Source of the DNA: Streptomyces sp. CA-210063
GTDB lineage: Bacteria; Actinomycetota; Actinomycetes; Streptomycetales; Streptomycetaceae
DNA length: 64,000 nt
NCBI RefSeq assembly: GCF_024612015.1
Contig: NZ_CP102512.1
Coordinates: 8,990,001 to 9,054,000 of the forward strand
Direction of reading: 5' to 3'
Shown here: piece by piece, positions 27,873-35,709 of the stretch
How the letters are laid out: each line of letters opens with the position of its first letter
How positions within the stretch are numbered: position 1 is the stretch's first letter
Program-made: the position numbers and the translations under genes
The notes under the pieces: generated by a model
Seen by the model: only the letters and a program-made list of their open reading frames with translations
Told to the model about the DNA's origin: nothing
The model's database searches: none

Positions 27873-28419
27873 CGGAGTCCTCGCCCTGCCGTACGGGGGT
27901 CGCCTCGCCCTGACGCGGTCCGGGCGCCGTCGTGCCGCCGACGCGGCCGGCGCGTCCCACCAGCTTCGGGAGGACGCCCCACAGAAGCAGACACCCGAGC
28001 AGCGTGCCGGCACCGGCGGTGATCCCGGCCGTCCGGCCGAGGGTCACATCCACCACGAGCAGTACGGAACCGGTGAAGGCCGGCATCAGCACGATCAGGC
28101 CCGCGCTGGCCAGTCGGGACGAGACCTGGACGATGGTGGGCTTGGCGTTCTGCTGGAAGAGCGAGCGGTGCAAGGCGGCCGGGGCGGTGAAGAGCGCCGC
28201 CGCGAGGACCGCGAGGAGCAGTGTGGTGACGTAGGTGGCGCGCTGTACGGAGTCCAGGTCCGGGAAGCGCGGCGTGAAGGCCAGCGTCAGCAGGAACGCG
28301 AACAGGATCTGCACCCCGGTCTGGGTGACCCGCAGTTCCTGCAGCAGCTCGGCGAAGTTGCGGTCGGCGCGTTCCTGAGGCGTCTCGTCGCGTGCGGGGC
28401 GGGTGCGTTCGTCGGCCAT
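27844..28419 (-). CDS. DUF6328 family membrane protein
   Basis: A 191-residue protein with a charged N-terminus (ERADRNFAELLQELRVTQTG) and four predicted TM helices (ILFAFLLTLAF; TTLLLAVLAAALF; ASAGLIVLMPAFTGSVLLV; TAGAGTLLGCLLLWGVLP), as in DUF6328. A Gly/Pro/Arg-rich cytoplasmic tail follows. Function unknown. Terminal overlap with the convergent anti-sigma gene is 29 bases. Confidence 0.82.
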   Translation of the reverse strand: MADERTRPARDETPQERADRNFAELLQELRVTQTGVQILFAFLLTLAFTPRFPDLDSVQRATYVTTLLLAVLAAALFTAPAALHRSLFQQNAKPTIVQVSSRLASAGLIVLMPAFTGSVLLVVDVTLGRTAGITAGAGTLLGCLLLWGVLPKLVGRAGRVGGTTAPGPRQGEATPVRQGEDSVRAPADRLP

Positions 28420-28506
28420 GGATGAACGGGTAACCAGTTCGGCCCGTGGTACGCCTCTTGAGAAGGGGCGCTCAGGACCGCCACAGGGGCGGTTGAGGAG
28501 CAGTCA

Positions 28507-28533
28507 GGGGGCGGCCGTGGTGCCGCCGCCCCC
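28507..28533 (-). terminator. terminator hairpin after the NlpC/P60 gene
   Basis: A 9-bp stem GGGGGCGGC / GCCGCCCCC with a 9-base loop begins 10 bases downstream of the NlpC/P60 stop. Confidence 0.6.
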
Positions 28534-28543
28534 CGACGGTGGG

Positions 28544-29017
28544 TCAGCGGACCCGGCCGTACCAGACGCTCTTCGTCCAGATCTTCTGCAGTCGGACGAC
28601 GTCACCCGTCTTCGGCGAGTGCCAGATCTTTCCCTTCCCCGCGTAGATACCGACGTGGTAGACGTTCGATCCCGAGTGGAAGAAGACGAGGTCTCCGAGC
28701 TTGCGGCTGCTCGCGGAGATGTGCTTCGTCTTGTTGTACTGCTGCTGAGCAGTACGGGGCAGCTTCTTGCCCACCTTCTTGAACGAGTAGAGCGTCAGGC
28801 CTGAGCAGTCGAACCTGCTGGGGCCCGTGGCGCCGTACCGGTAAGGGGAGCCCTTCTTGGAAGCCGCGACCTTGAGTGCCTTCGACGCCACTGTGGCGGC
28901 CTCGGCGTCGGAGGCGACGCCCGGGACCACGATGCTGCCGCCGACGGCGGCGATGGTGAGAGCCGAGGCCGTACCGGCCCGGGTCAACAGCGACGGGACA
29001 CGATTCAGCGCAGTCAT
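28544..29017 (-). CDS. secreted NlpC/P60 (C40) peptidoglycan hydrolase
   Basis: This 157-residue preprotein has a hydrophobic signal region ending near SDAEAA and an NlpC/P60 domain. The catalytic Cys is in RFDCSGLTLYSFKKVG and the His in YHVGIYAGKGKIWHS. It would cleave peptide cross-links such as D-Glu-mDAP. The basic, compact protein has no binding domain (LysM/SH3). ATG 29017 has a GAAGGG ribosome site. The 5' leader carries a ydaO-type riboswitch, which ties expression to cyclic di-AMP, as for other streptomycete wall hydrolases. Confidence 0.92.
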   Translation of the reverse strand: MTALNRVPSLLTRAGTASALTIAAVGGSIVVPGVASDAEAATVASKALKVAASKKGSPYRYGATGPSRFDCSGLTLYSFKKVGKKLPRTAQQQYNKTKHISASSRKLGDLVFFHSGSNVYHVGIYAGKGKIWHSPKTGDVVRLQKIWTKSVWYGRVR

Positions 29018-29033
29018 GCGCAACCCTTCGTCA

Positions 29034-29211
29034 GCCGCCTGTGAAGGATGACCTGTCGGATTCGGGCTGGCGAAGTTGCCCGGCCGCGTCTGCGGCTTCA
29101 CCCCAAGGGCTGCTCGGCGCGGTCATGGCTTGACCGTTCCGGCGACCCGTCGTGCTTGGGTCCTCCACTCCTGCCGATGCAATCCTGTCGACCGGTCATC
29201 CGGGCGGCGGC
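29034..29211 (-). promoter_or_regulatory. ydaO/yuaA-type c-di-AMP riboswitch
   Basis: On the minus strand the leader contains the family's conserved blocks in order: GGAGGACCCA, then TTGGGGTGAA, then CCCGAATCCGACAGGT shortly before the gene. The closing helix P1 can form between GCCGCC (29206-29211) and GGCGGC (29034-29039). The element ends 16 bases before the start codon, so ligand binding could control termination or translation. The family senses cyclic di-AMP and in actinobacteria sits before cell-wall hydrolase genes. Confidence 0.87.
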
Positions 29212-29563
29212 AGGACTCGGCGTCCACCCGGATCGCCCCGCCGCTGCGGCGGGGGCTTGTCGTCAGGAAGGGATCTTGACGCACGGACGTCCGAAAATCC
29301 CAACGGAACCGTGGATTTGTGGTGTTACTCACCACTCGCCCGTTCGGGTGGACAGGCTGATTTCGGCTGCTGTGTCCACGTGGTCGAGGAGCTCCGCACC
29401 AGCACCGGAGCAGTTCATTCCGGCAGTGTGGTGGGCGCGTTGCGCAACTTCACAGGTCTTCTGGACGGATGGGCCGATAGGTCGATCGGGGTAGGCCGTC
29501 CGGAGGGCGCCGAGCCCGGGCCGGACGCCCCGTCAGTAGTACGGCGCGCGGCCCGGGATCGGT
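29212..29563. other. spacer upstream of the riboswitch
   Basis: About 350 bases between the riboswitch and the next minus-strand gene end. It has lower G+C than its surroundings in places (29285-29330) and should contain the hydrolase promoter. I see no gene and no convincing -35/-10 pair. Confidence 0.4.
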
Positions 29564-29881
29564 TCAGGCCGGCGAGTCCTCCGGCTCCGGCGGCAGCGTG
29601 ACCCGGGCCGCCCGCCGCTCGCCGTCGAGAACCCGCAGGGCACGCGCGAGTGTCGGGGCGTGCACCTCGTTCTCGCCGCGCCTGTGCATCAGTTCGAGTG
29701 CGTCGCGCAGGGCGGTCGCCTTGGTGACGAGCGCCTGCGCCGCCCGCAACCCGCGGTATGTATCGCCCGGACGGGCGGGATTGATCCGGCCGAGCAGGTC
29801 GACCACGTCCAGATAACGGTCGATCAGCTCCGCCTCGGCGCGGGTGAGCGCGGGCAGCGGCGGCAGTTCGGGCGGGAGCAT
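29564..29881 (-). CDS. small hypothetical protein downstream of clpP
   Basis: A 105-residue, mostly alpha-helical, charged protein (LTRAEAELIDRYLDVVDLLGRIN, LRAAQALVTKATALRDALELMHRRGENE). No signal or membrane segment. The start is 7 bases after the ClpP stop, so the two are probably co-transcribed, and a role linked to that protease is plausible. I do not recognise a family. Confidence 0.7.
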   Translation of the reverse strand: MLPPELPPLPALTRAEAELIDRYLDVVDLLGRINPARPGDTYRGLRAAQALVTKATALRDALELMHRRGENEVHAPTLARALRVLDGERRAARVTLPPEPEDSPA

Positions 29882-29888
29882 CGACGGC

Positions 29889-30530
29889 TCACCTCGCGCC
29901 GGGGGGCGTGTGCGAGGTCTTGCGGCTCGCGACGACCCGGTCGGCCAGCCCGTAGGCCACGGCCGCCTCGGCGTCGAGGAACTTGTCCCGCTCGATGTCG
30001 GCGCCGACCCGCTCCGGGGTCTGCCCCGTGTGGCGTACCAGCATCTCCTCCAGCTTTCGGCGGTTGCGCGTCAACTCCTCCGCCTGGATGGCCAGATCGC
30101 TCGCCTGCCCCTCGATCCGGTCGGTCAGCGCCGGCTGGTGGATCAGCACGCGCGCCCCCGGCAGTACGGACCGCTTGCCCGGTGTGCCGGCCGCCAGGAG
30201 CACGGCGGCGGACGACCCCGCCTGCCCCAGACAGACGGTCTCCACGTCACAGGTGACGAACCGGATGGTGTCGTAGATCGCCGTCATCGCGCTGAACGAG
30301 CCGCCGGGGGAGTTGATGTACAGCGCGATGTCCCGGTCCGGCGACTGGTACTCGAGGTGCATGAACTGCGCCATCACATCGTTCGCCGAGGTGTCGTCGA
30401 TCTGCGTCCCGAGGAACACGATCCGCTCTTCCAGCAACTTCGAGTACGGATCCATCGTCCGGGTGTCCGAACTGGTGCGTTCGGTGAACTGGGGTAGCAC
30501 ATAGCGGCTTGACGGTCGGTTCGCGGGCAT
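29889..30530 (-). CDS. clpP: ATP-dependent Clp protease proteolytic subunit homologue
   Basis: A 213-residue serine peptidase of family S14. The catalytic residues align as Ser106 in [14 protein letters not shown], His131 in IHQPA and Asp182 in ERDKFLDA. Ser107 and Ala108 replace the usual Met-Gly of GQAASMG, as in the accessory ClpP3/ClpP4-type paralogues. [12 protein letters not shown] supplies the oxyanion loop. There is no second clpP next to it, although actinobacterial accessory ClpPs normally occur in pairs. The helical hypothetical gene follows instead. Confidence 0.9.
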   Translation of the reverse strand: MPANRPSSRYVLPQFTERTSSDTRTMDPYSKLLEERIVFLGTQIDDTSANDVMAQFMHLEYQSPDRDIALYINSPGGSFSAMTAIYDTIRFVTCDVETVCLGQAGSSAAVLLAAGTPGKRSVLPGARVLIHQPALTDRIEGQASDLAIQAEELTRNRRKLEEMLVRHTGQTPERVGADIERDKFLDAEAAVAYGLADRVVASRKTSHTPPGAR

Positions 30531-30555
30531 GAGGCACGCCTCCTCTGATCGACAT

Positions 30556-30572
30556 CTGTAAAAAATGTACAG
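30556..30572. promoter_or_regulatory. inverted repeat upstream of clpP
   Basis: CTGTA (30556-30560) and TACAG (30568-30572) flank an A/T-rich 7-base centre, 25 bases upstream of the clpP ATG. The A/T content stands out locally. Likely a repressor or activator site for clpP. The factor is unknown, and it does not look like the ClgR or PopR motifs I know. Confidence 0.45.
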
Positions 30573-30613
30573 GACGTACGAACTCTGAAGGAGGGGATCG
30601 GCTGACAGCGAAA

Positions 30614-30645
30614 ATCCCCGCGGAGCGAGGCGGCTCCACGGGGAT
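30614..30645 (-). terminator. terminator hairpin after the Tat-exported protein gene
   Basis: ATCCCCG and GGAGC pair with GCTCC and CGGGGAT around a short loop, with one internal mismatch. It lies about 47 bases downstream of the stop at 30692 and isolates it from clpP. Confidence 0.6.
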
Positions 30646-30654
30646 CTGTGTCGG

Positions 30655-30678
30655 GTTGCTCGGTTGCTCGGTTGCTCG
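30655..30678. repeat. three tandem copies of GTTGCTCG
   Basis: Exact 8-bp units at 30655, 30663 and 30671 in the 3' non-coding region of the Tat-protein gene. Probably replication slippage. Confidence 0.7.
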
Positions 30679-30691
30679 GTGGATCAGGTGA

Positions 30692-31045
30692 TCAGTTGAG
30701 CGGCGCGGGGGCGGGCGTCCCGTAGAAGGTGATCGGCGGCCAGCCGCGGGTGGCGGCCAGTTCGTTGAAGGCGTTCGCGACCTCGAGTGCGGTGATCTGC
30801 TGGGCCGCCGTGGCATCCGCGGCGCCGACGGTGAAACTGAACGTGAGTTCCGTCGACTCGGTGTCCGGCATACGGACCCTTCCGCTGAACTCGGTGCCGG
30901 CCGGGAAGTCGACCGCCGCCGCCTCGCTCTCGGCGCTCGCGCCCACCGTCGTGGCCGCCTGCGCCGTCCCGCCCGCCGCGAGGACCGCTCCTGCCGCGGC
31001 CGATCCCGAGTACCCGAGCAGTGACCGCCTGGAAAAGTTGGACAT
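30692..31045 (-). CDS. Tat-exported small protein of unknown function
   Basis: A 117-residue preprotein starting MSNFSRRSLLGYSGSAAAGA, with the twin-arginine SRRSLL motif, hydrophobic stretch and AQAA cleavage site near residue 31. The mature domain of about 85 residues (FSGRVRMPDTESTELTFSFTVGAADATAAQQ) is not recognised. It contains no cysteine. Tat export suggests it folds, perhaps with a cofactor, before secretion. Confidence 0.75.
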   Translation of the reverse strand: MSNFSRRSLLGYSGSAAAGAVLAAGGTAQAATTVGASAESEAAAVDFPAGTEFSGRVRMPDTESTELTFSFTVGAADATAAQQITALEVANAFNELAATRGWPPITFYGTPAPAPLN

Positions 31046-31181
31046 GCCTCCCCCTCTGTTCGGTTGTCATGGACGCCTCCCGAGGGAGGCGAGCCGATCG
31101 TACGAACGAATTGATCGCCATGGAGCAGAATGGGATCTTCCGCTCGGGGCGGTGTGCGACGCCCGGTCTAAGCTGGACTCC

Positions 31182-31460
31182 ATGGCCTACGAGATTCCGG
31201 TGACGCAAGCCAGGGCTGAACTCGCCGACCTGATCAACCGCGTGGTCTACGGCGGCGAGCGCGTCGTCGTGACGCGGCACGGAAAGCCCCTCGTCGCCCT
31301 GGTCTCCGCCGCCGACCTGGAGCAGCTCGAAGCGCTCCAGGAACCCGCCGAGGAGCCGGTGATCAGCGCGGTCTCCGGTGTCCGCGAGGTCGCGTCGGCA
31401 CCGCGGGAGCAGCAGCGGTTCGGTATCACGGCGGAACATCGGAGGCCGGGGGCTCCGTAG
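31182..31460 (+). CDS. orphan Phd/YefM-family antitoxin
   Basis: A 92-residue protein whose first 60 residues match Phd/YefM antitoxins (YEIPVTQARAELADLINRV, then ERVVVTRHGKPLVALVSAADLEQLE). The remaining tail is Glu/Arg-rich. No toxin gene (RelE, Doc or Txe type) follows: the next 213 bases are non-coding and lead into urease. It may act as a solitary DNA-binding regulator or pair with a distant toxin. Confidence 0.85.
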   Translation: MAYEIPVTQARAELADLINRVVYGGERVVVTRHGKPLVALVSAADLEQLEALQEPAEEPVISAVSGVREVASAPREQQRFGITAEHRRPGAP

Positions 31461-31557
31461 AGGCGGATGCGTCCGCCGCGGCGGGGCGCACGCGGGAGGA
31501 CGGTCCGCCGTCGGCGTCGCGCGGACGGGGTTCGACACGTGTCCGATCACGGTCCGG

Positions 31558-31573
31558 TTAACGTCACCGAAAC
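31558..31573 (+). promoter_or_regulatory. candidate GlnR box upstream of ureA
   Basis: TTAAC-N6-GAAAC (31558-31562 and 31569-31573) matches the GTnAC-N6-GAAAC half of the GlnR operator with one mismatch. It lies 100 bases before the ureA start in otherwise G/C-rich DNA. Urease genes are known GlnR targets in Streptomyces. I do not see the second pair of half-sites of a full 22-mer box. Confidence 0.45.
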
Positions 31574-31673
31574 GCCACCCAATTAGCCTGCGCCCACGCC
31601 ACCAGCGATTTTGCCGGGTGGCCGCGGCAACCGGGCCCCGCACGGTCCGGAGCGAGGATGTGAGGTGGACGCC

Positions 31674-31976
31674 GTGCAACTGACCCCGCACGAGCAGGAG
31701 AGGCTGCTGATCCATGTGGCGGCCGACGTGGCGGAGAAGCGCCGGGCCCGCGGCCTGAAGCTGAACCACCCCGAGGCCGTCGCGCTGATCACCGCGCACA
31801 TCCTCGAAGGCGCACGGGACGGCCGTACGGTGGCGGAACTCATGGCGTCCGGGCGGCAGCTGCTCACCCGGGACGACGTCATGGAGGGCATCCCCGAGAT
31901 GATCCACGACGTCCAGGTCGAGGCGACCTTCCCGGACGGCACCAAGCTCGTCACCGTCCACGACCCGATCGTCTGA
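31674..31976 (+). CDS. ureA: urease subunit gamma
   Basis: A 100-residue structural subunit of the nickel urease that hydrolyses urea to ammonia and CO2. The N-terminal [26 protein letters not shown] and [11 protein letters not shown] are highly conserved. The start is GTG 31674, giving the standard length. The open frame extends upstream without homology. First gene of ureA-ureB-ureC-ureF-ureG-ureD. Confidence 0.97.
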   Translation: MQLTPHEQERLLIHVAADVAEKRRARGLKLNHPEAVALITAHILEGARDGRTVAELMASGRQLLTRDDVMEGIPEMIHDVQVEATFPDGTKLVTVHDPIV

Positions 31977-31985
31977 GGGGCCTCG

Positions 31986-32297
31986 ATGATTCCCGGAGAG
32001 ATCCTCTTCGCCGAGGACCCGATCGTCTACAACGAGGGCCGTGAGGTCACCCGGCTCACCGTCCTCAACGCCGCCGACCGGCCCGTCCAGGTCGGCTCCC
32101 ACTACCACTTCGCCGAGGTCAATCCCGGACTGGAGTTCGACCGCGCCGCAGCGCGCGGCAAGCGGCTGAACGTCGCCGCCGGCACCGCCGTGCGTTTCGA
32201 GCCCGGGATCCCCGTCGACGTAGAACTCGTACCCCTCACCGGTGCCCGTGTCGTGCCCGGACTGCGCGGGGAGACCGGAGGTGCCCTCGATGCCTGA
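31986..32297 (+). CDS. ureB: urease subunit beta
   Basis: A 103-residue subunit with the typical [13 protein letters not shown] start, [23 protein letters not shown] and RFEPG motifs. It lies 9 bases after ureA, and its last codons overlap the ureC start by 8 bases, ensuring equimolar translation. Confidence 0.97.
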   Translation: MIPGEILFAEDPIVYNEGREVTRLTVLNAADRPVQVGSHYHFAEVNPGLEFDRAAARGKRLNVAAGTAVRFEPGIPVDVELVPLTGARVVPGLRGETGGALDA

Positions 32298-34011
32298 GAT
32301 CTCGCGTGCCGCGTACGCCGACCTGTTCGGCCCCACCACCGGTGACCGTATCCGGCTCGCCGACACCGACCTGCTCGTCGAGATCGAGGAGGACCGTTCC
32401 GGCGGACCCGGCCTCGCCGGTGACGAGGCCGTGTTCGGCGGTGGCAAGGTCATCCGCGAATCCATGGGCCAGGCGCGTGCTACGCGCGCAGAAGGCACCC
32501 CCGACACGGTGATCACCGGCGTGGTGATCATCGACCACTGGGGCATCGTCAAGGCCGACATCGGCATCCGCGACGGCCGGATCACCGGCATCGGCAAGGC
32601 CGGCAACCCCGACACCATGGACGGGATCCATCCCGATCTGGTCATCGGCCCCGAGACGGAGATCATCGCGGGCAACGGGCGGATCGTCACGGCCGGCGCC
32701 GTCGACGCCCACGTCCACTTCATCTGCCCGCAGATCGCCGACGAGGCGCTGTCGGCGGGTGTGACGACGCTGGTCGGCGGCGGTACGGGCCCGGCCGAGG
32801 GCTCGAAGGCCACGACGGTGACGCCGGGCCCCTGGCACCTCGCCCGGATGCTGGAGGCGATGGAGCAGTACCCGCTCAACATCGGCTTCCTCGGCAAGGG
32901 CAACACCGTCTCCCACGAGGCGATGCTGTCCCAGATCCGCGGCGGAGCGCTCGGCCTGAAGCTCCATGAGGACTGGGGTTCGACCCCGGCCGTCATCGAC
33001 GCGTCCCTGACCGTCGCCGACCGCACCGGCATCCAGGTCGCCATCCACACGGACACGCTGAACGAGGCCGGGTTCGTCGGTGACACCCTCGCCGCGATCG
33101 GCGGACGCGGCATCCACGCGTACCACACCGAGGGCGCGGGCGGCGGGCACGCGCCCGACATCATGACCGTGGTCTCCGAACCCCACGTCCTGCCCAGCTC
33201 CACCAATCCGACCCGGCCCTACACCGTCAACACCGCCGAGGAACACCTCGACATGCTGATGGTCTGCCACCATCTGAACGCGGCGGTGCCCGAGGACCTG
33301 GCGTTCGCCGAGTCCCGGATCCGGCCGTCGACCATCGGGGCCGAGGACATCCTGCACGACCTGGGCGCGATCTCGATCATCTCCTCCGACGCGCAGGCCA
33401 TGGGCCGGGTCGGCGAGGTGATCCTGCGGACCTGGCAGACCGCCCATGTGATGAAGCGACGGCGGGGCGCGCTGCCGGGCGACGGCCGTGCGGACAACCA
33501 CCGGGTACGTCGATATGTCGCCAAGTACACGATCAACCCCGCCCTCGCGCAGGGGCTCGCCCGCGAGATCGGGTCCGTCGAGACGGGCAAGCTCGCCGAC
33601 CTCGTGCTGTGGGAGCCCGCGTTCTTCGGGGTCAAGCCGCATCTCGTGATCAAGGGCGGGCAGATCGCGTACGCGCAGATGGGCGACGCGAACGCCTCCA
33701 TCCCGACCCCGCAGCCGATCCTCCCGCGTCCCATGTACGGGGCCATCGGGCGGGCGCCCGCCTCGAACTCGTTCAACTTCGTGGCGCCGCTCGCCATCGA
33801 GGACGGGCTGCCGGAGCGGCTCTCGCTGGGGAAGCGGTTCGTCGCGATCGAGTCGACGCGTGGGGTCACCAAGGCCGACATGCGGGAGAACGACGCGCGG
33901 CCCGAGGTGCGCGTCGATCCCGACAGCTTCGCCGTGCACATCGACGGGGAGCTGGTGGAGGCGACGCCTGCCGCCGAACTGCCCATGGCCCAGCGCTACT
34001 TCCTCTTCTGA
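32290..34011 (+). CDS. ureC: urease subunit alpha (catalytic)
   Basis: The 573-residue catalytic subunit. Nickel ligands are in [10 protein letters not shown], the carbamylated lysine is in [12 protein letters not shown], further histidines are in [12 protein letters not shown] and [16 protein letters not shown], and the mobile flap is [19 protein letters not shown]. The ATG at 32290 overlaps ureB and gives the family length; an in-frame upstream ATG at 32242 would add non-homologous residues. Ends in MAQRYFLF as usual. Confidence 0.97.
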   Translation: MPEISRAAYADLFGPTTGDRIRLADTDLLVEIEEDRSGGPGLAGDEAVFGGGKVIRESMGQARATRAEGTPDTVITGVVIIDHWGIVKADIGIRDGRITGIGKAGNPDTMDGIHPDLVIGPETEIIAGNGRIVTAGAVDAHVHFICPQIADEALSAGVTTLVGGGTGPAEGSKATTVTPGPWHLARMLEAMEQYPLNIGFLGKGNTVSHEAMLSQIRGGALGLKLHEDWGSTPAVIDASLTVADRTGIQVAIHTDTLNEAGFVGDTLAAIGGRGIHAYHTEGAGGGHAPDIMTVVSEPHVLPSSTNPTRPYTVNTAEEHLDMLMVCHHLNAAVPEDLAFAESRIRPSTIGAEDILHDLGAISIISSDAQAMGRVGEVILRTWQTAHVMKRRRGALPGDGRADNHRVRRYVAKYTINPALAQGLAREIGSVETGKLADLVLWEPAFFGVKPHLVIKGGQIAYAQMGDANASIPTPQPILPRPMYGAIGRAPASNSFNFVAPLAIEDGLPERLSLGKRFVAIESTRGVTKADMRENDARPEVRVDPDSFAVHIDGELVEATPAAELPMAQRYFLF

Positions 34012-34071
34012 TGTCCGGGGAGGGACGCGTGATGTCCGGGGTGGGACGTGTGATGTTCGGGGTCCGTGTTG
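34009..34071 (+). repeat. three 21-bp tandem units at the ureC-ureF junction
   Basis: Units begin at 34009, 34030 and 34051, the first with the ureC stop codon itself. The core is TGATGTCCGGGG followed by GGGACG; the third copy is the most diverged and runs into the ureF GTG start. Each copy carries a TGATG stop/start motif. It fills the only sizeable gap within ureABCF and may be a slippage-expanded re-initiation site. Confidence 0.7.
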
Positions 34072-34743
34072 TCTAGGGCAGCGCTTCTCGTCCTGGCCGA
34101 CGGACGCTTTCCGGCCGGGGGGCACGCGCACTCCGGCGGGGCCGAGGCGGCCGTCAAGGCCGGGCTGATCACCGGGGCGGAGGGGCTGGAGGCGTTCTGC
34201 CGGGGGCGGTTGCACACGGCGGGGCTGGTGTCGGCGGCGTTGGCCGCCGCGGCCGCGCTCGGGGTGGACCCGCTGTCGCTGGACGCCGCCGCCGATGCTC
34301 GGACGCCGTCCCTCGCGCTGCGGGTCGCTTCCCGGAAGCTGGGGCGGCAGTTGATGCGGGCGGCGCGGGCGACGTGGCCCTCGGGCGAACTGGACGCGCT
34401 GGCGCGGGAGTTCCCCAAGGGGGCGCATCAGCCGGTCGTGCTGGGGGTCGCGGCCAGGGCCGCGGGGCTGGGGCCGGAGGACGCGGCGTACTGCTCCGCG
34501 TACGAGAGTGTGAGTGGGGCGGCGAGTGCGACGGTGCGGTTGCTGAGTCTTGATCCGTTCGATGCGACCGGGGTGTTGGCGCGGTTGGCGCCCGAGATGG
34601 ATGTGGTCGTGGGGGCGGCGGTCGATGCGGCTCGGGGGGTGGGGGCTGGTGGGGTGGAGGGGTTGCCTGCGGCTTCTGCTCCGCTGTTGGAGATCAGTGC
34701 GGAGGTGCATGCGGCTTGGGCTGTGCGGTTGTTCGCGTCCTGA
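34066..34743 (+). CDS. ureF: urease accessory protein UreF
   Basis: A 225-residue all-helical chaperone that with UreD/UreH and UreG delivers nickel to apo-urease. Seen: LLVLADGRFPAGGHAHSGGAEAAV at the N-terminus, LGRQLMRAARATWP, and HQPVVLGVAARAAGL. GTG 34066 is the start nearest to the conserved region, within the third 21-bp repeat. A 282-base gap separates it from ureG. Confidence 0.92.
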   Translation: MLSRAALLVLADGRFPAGGHAHSGGAEAAVKAGLITGAEGLEAFCRGRLHTAGLVSAALAAAAALGVDPLSLDAAADARTPSLALRVASRKLGRQLMRAARATWPSGELDALAREFPKGAHQPVVLGVAARAAGLGPEDAAYCSAYESVSGAASATVRLLSLDPFDATGVLARLAPEMDVVVGAAVDAARGVGAGGVEGLPAASAPLLEISAEVHAAWAVRLFAS

Positions 34744-34867
34744 GTTCTTCGCCCCCGCCGCCCCTACCCATTCCCATCCCCAGGGGCTGTGCCCCTTCTA
34801 CCCCCTTGGGCGCCTTATGGCTCGGGGGGTTCGGTTGGGTGGCGAGTGCGGGTTCGTTGTGGTTGAG

Positions 34868-34939
34868 CGCGCAGTTCCCCGCGCCCCTTGAAAACCCCGG
34901 GCGCGACCCATGCTGTTAAGGGGCGCGGGGAACTGCGCG
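34868..34939. repeat. long inverted repeat between ureF and ureG
   Basis: A 22-bp arm at 34868-34889 (CGCAGTTCCCCGCGCCCC core) is exactly complementary to 34918-34939, with a 28-base loop. It can act as a strong hairpin inside the urease operon and so may attenuate ureG-ureD. The right arm matches the element at 21227-21246. The rest of the 34744-35025 spacer holds no gene. Confidence 0.75.
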
Positions 34940-35025
34940 ACAAGCCCCCACTCACCCGCACCCGCCCGACAACCGAACCCCCCAGCTCTTCCGCGATCCG
35001 CAGCTGAACAAAGGAGCCCCTTCCC

Positions 35026-35709
35026 ATGCATCTCGATCACTCTCACTCCCACGACGGCCCCTCCGCCATGAGTGCCGAAGCGCACCGGGCCGACGGCAGC
35101 CGTCGGGCCCTGCGTATCGGGCTCGGCGGGCCCGTCGGGTCCGGCAAGACGGCTACCGTGGCCGCGCTCTGTCAGGCCCTGCGGGAGGAGTTGTCCCTCG
35201 CTGTCGTGACGAACGACATCTATACGCGCGAGGACGCGGAGTTCCTGCTTCGCGAGGCCGTGTTGCCGCCCGAGCGGATCACGGCCGTGGAGACGGGGGC
35301 GTGCCCGCATACGGCTATTCGGGACGACATCTCCGCGAATCTCGAAGCGGTGGAGGATCTGGAGGACGAGGTCGGGCCCCTCGATCTCATTCTCGTCGAG
35401 TCCGGCGGTGACAATCTGACCGCCACCTTCTCCAAGGGGCTCGTGGACGCGCAGATCTTCGTCATCGATGTGGCCGGTGGGGACGACATCCCGAGGAAGG
35501 GCGGGCCAGGTGTCACCACCGCCGACCTGCTCGTCGTCAACAAGACGGACCTCGCGCCGTACGTCGGGTCGGACCTCGCCCGGATGGCCGCGGACGCGAA
35601 GGCGCAGCGGGCGGAGCTGCCGGTGGTGTTCCAGTCGCTCAGGAGCGAGGCCGGAGTCGCGGACGTCGCCGCCTGGGTGAGGGAGAAGCTCGCGGCGTGG
35701 ACGGCATGA
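35026..35709 (+). CDS. ureG: urease accessory GTPase UreG
   Basis: A 227-residue SIMIBI-class GTPase with P-loop [10 protein letters not shown], the CPH nickel-binding motif in [24 protein letters not shown] and the guanine-specificity NKTDLA. The N-terminus is His-rich ([10 protein letters not shown]), which may store nickel and compensate for the absence of ureE in this operon. Stop overlaps the ureD ATG (ATGA). Confidence 0.96.
   Translation: MHLDHSHSHDGPSAMSAEAHRADGSRRALRIGLGGPVGSGKTATVAALCQALREELSLAVVTNDIYTREDAEFLLREAVLPPERITAVETGACPHTAIRDDISANLEAVEDLEDEVGPLDLILVESGGDNLTATFSKGLVDAQIFVIDVAGGDDIPRKGGPGVTTADLLVVNKTDLAPYVGSDLARMAADAKAQRAELPVVFQSLRSEAGVADVAAWVREKLAAWTA

Noticed and set aside
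31074..31091. GCCTCCC/GGGAGGC palindrome before the Phd gene as an operator
   Set aside because: G/C-only palindromes of this length are expected by chance here, and it overlaps the 5' region of the divergent Tat gene. Evidence was too weak to list.
30684..33206. An 840-codon minus-strand open frame across the Tat-protein, antitoxin and urease genes
   Set aside because: It is the complement of strongly conserved ureABC and of the Tat gene. Long antisense frames are normal in DNA this rich in G+C.
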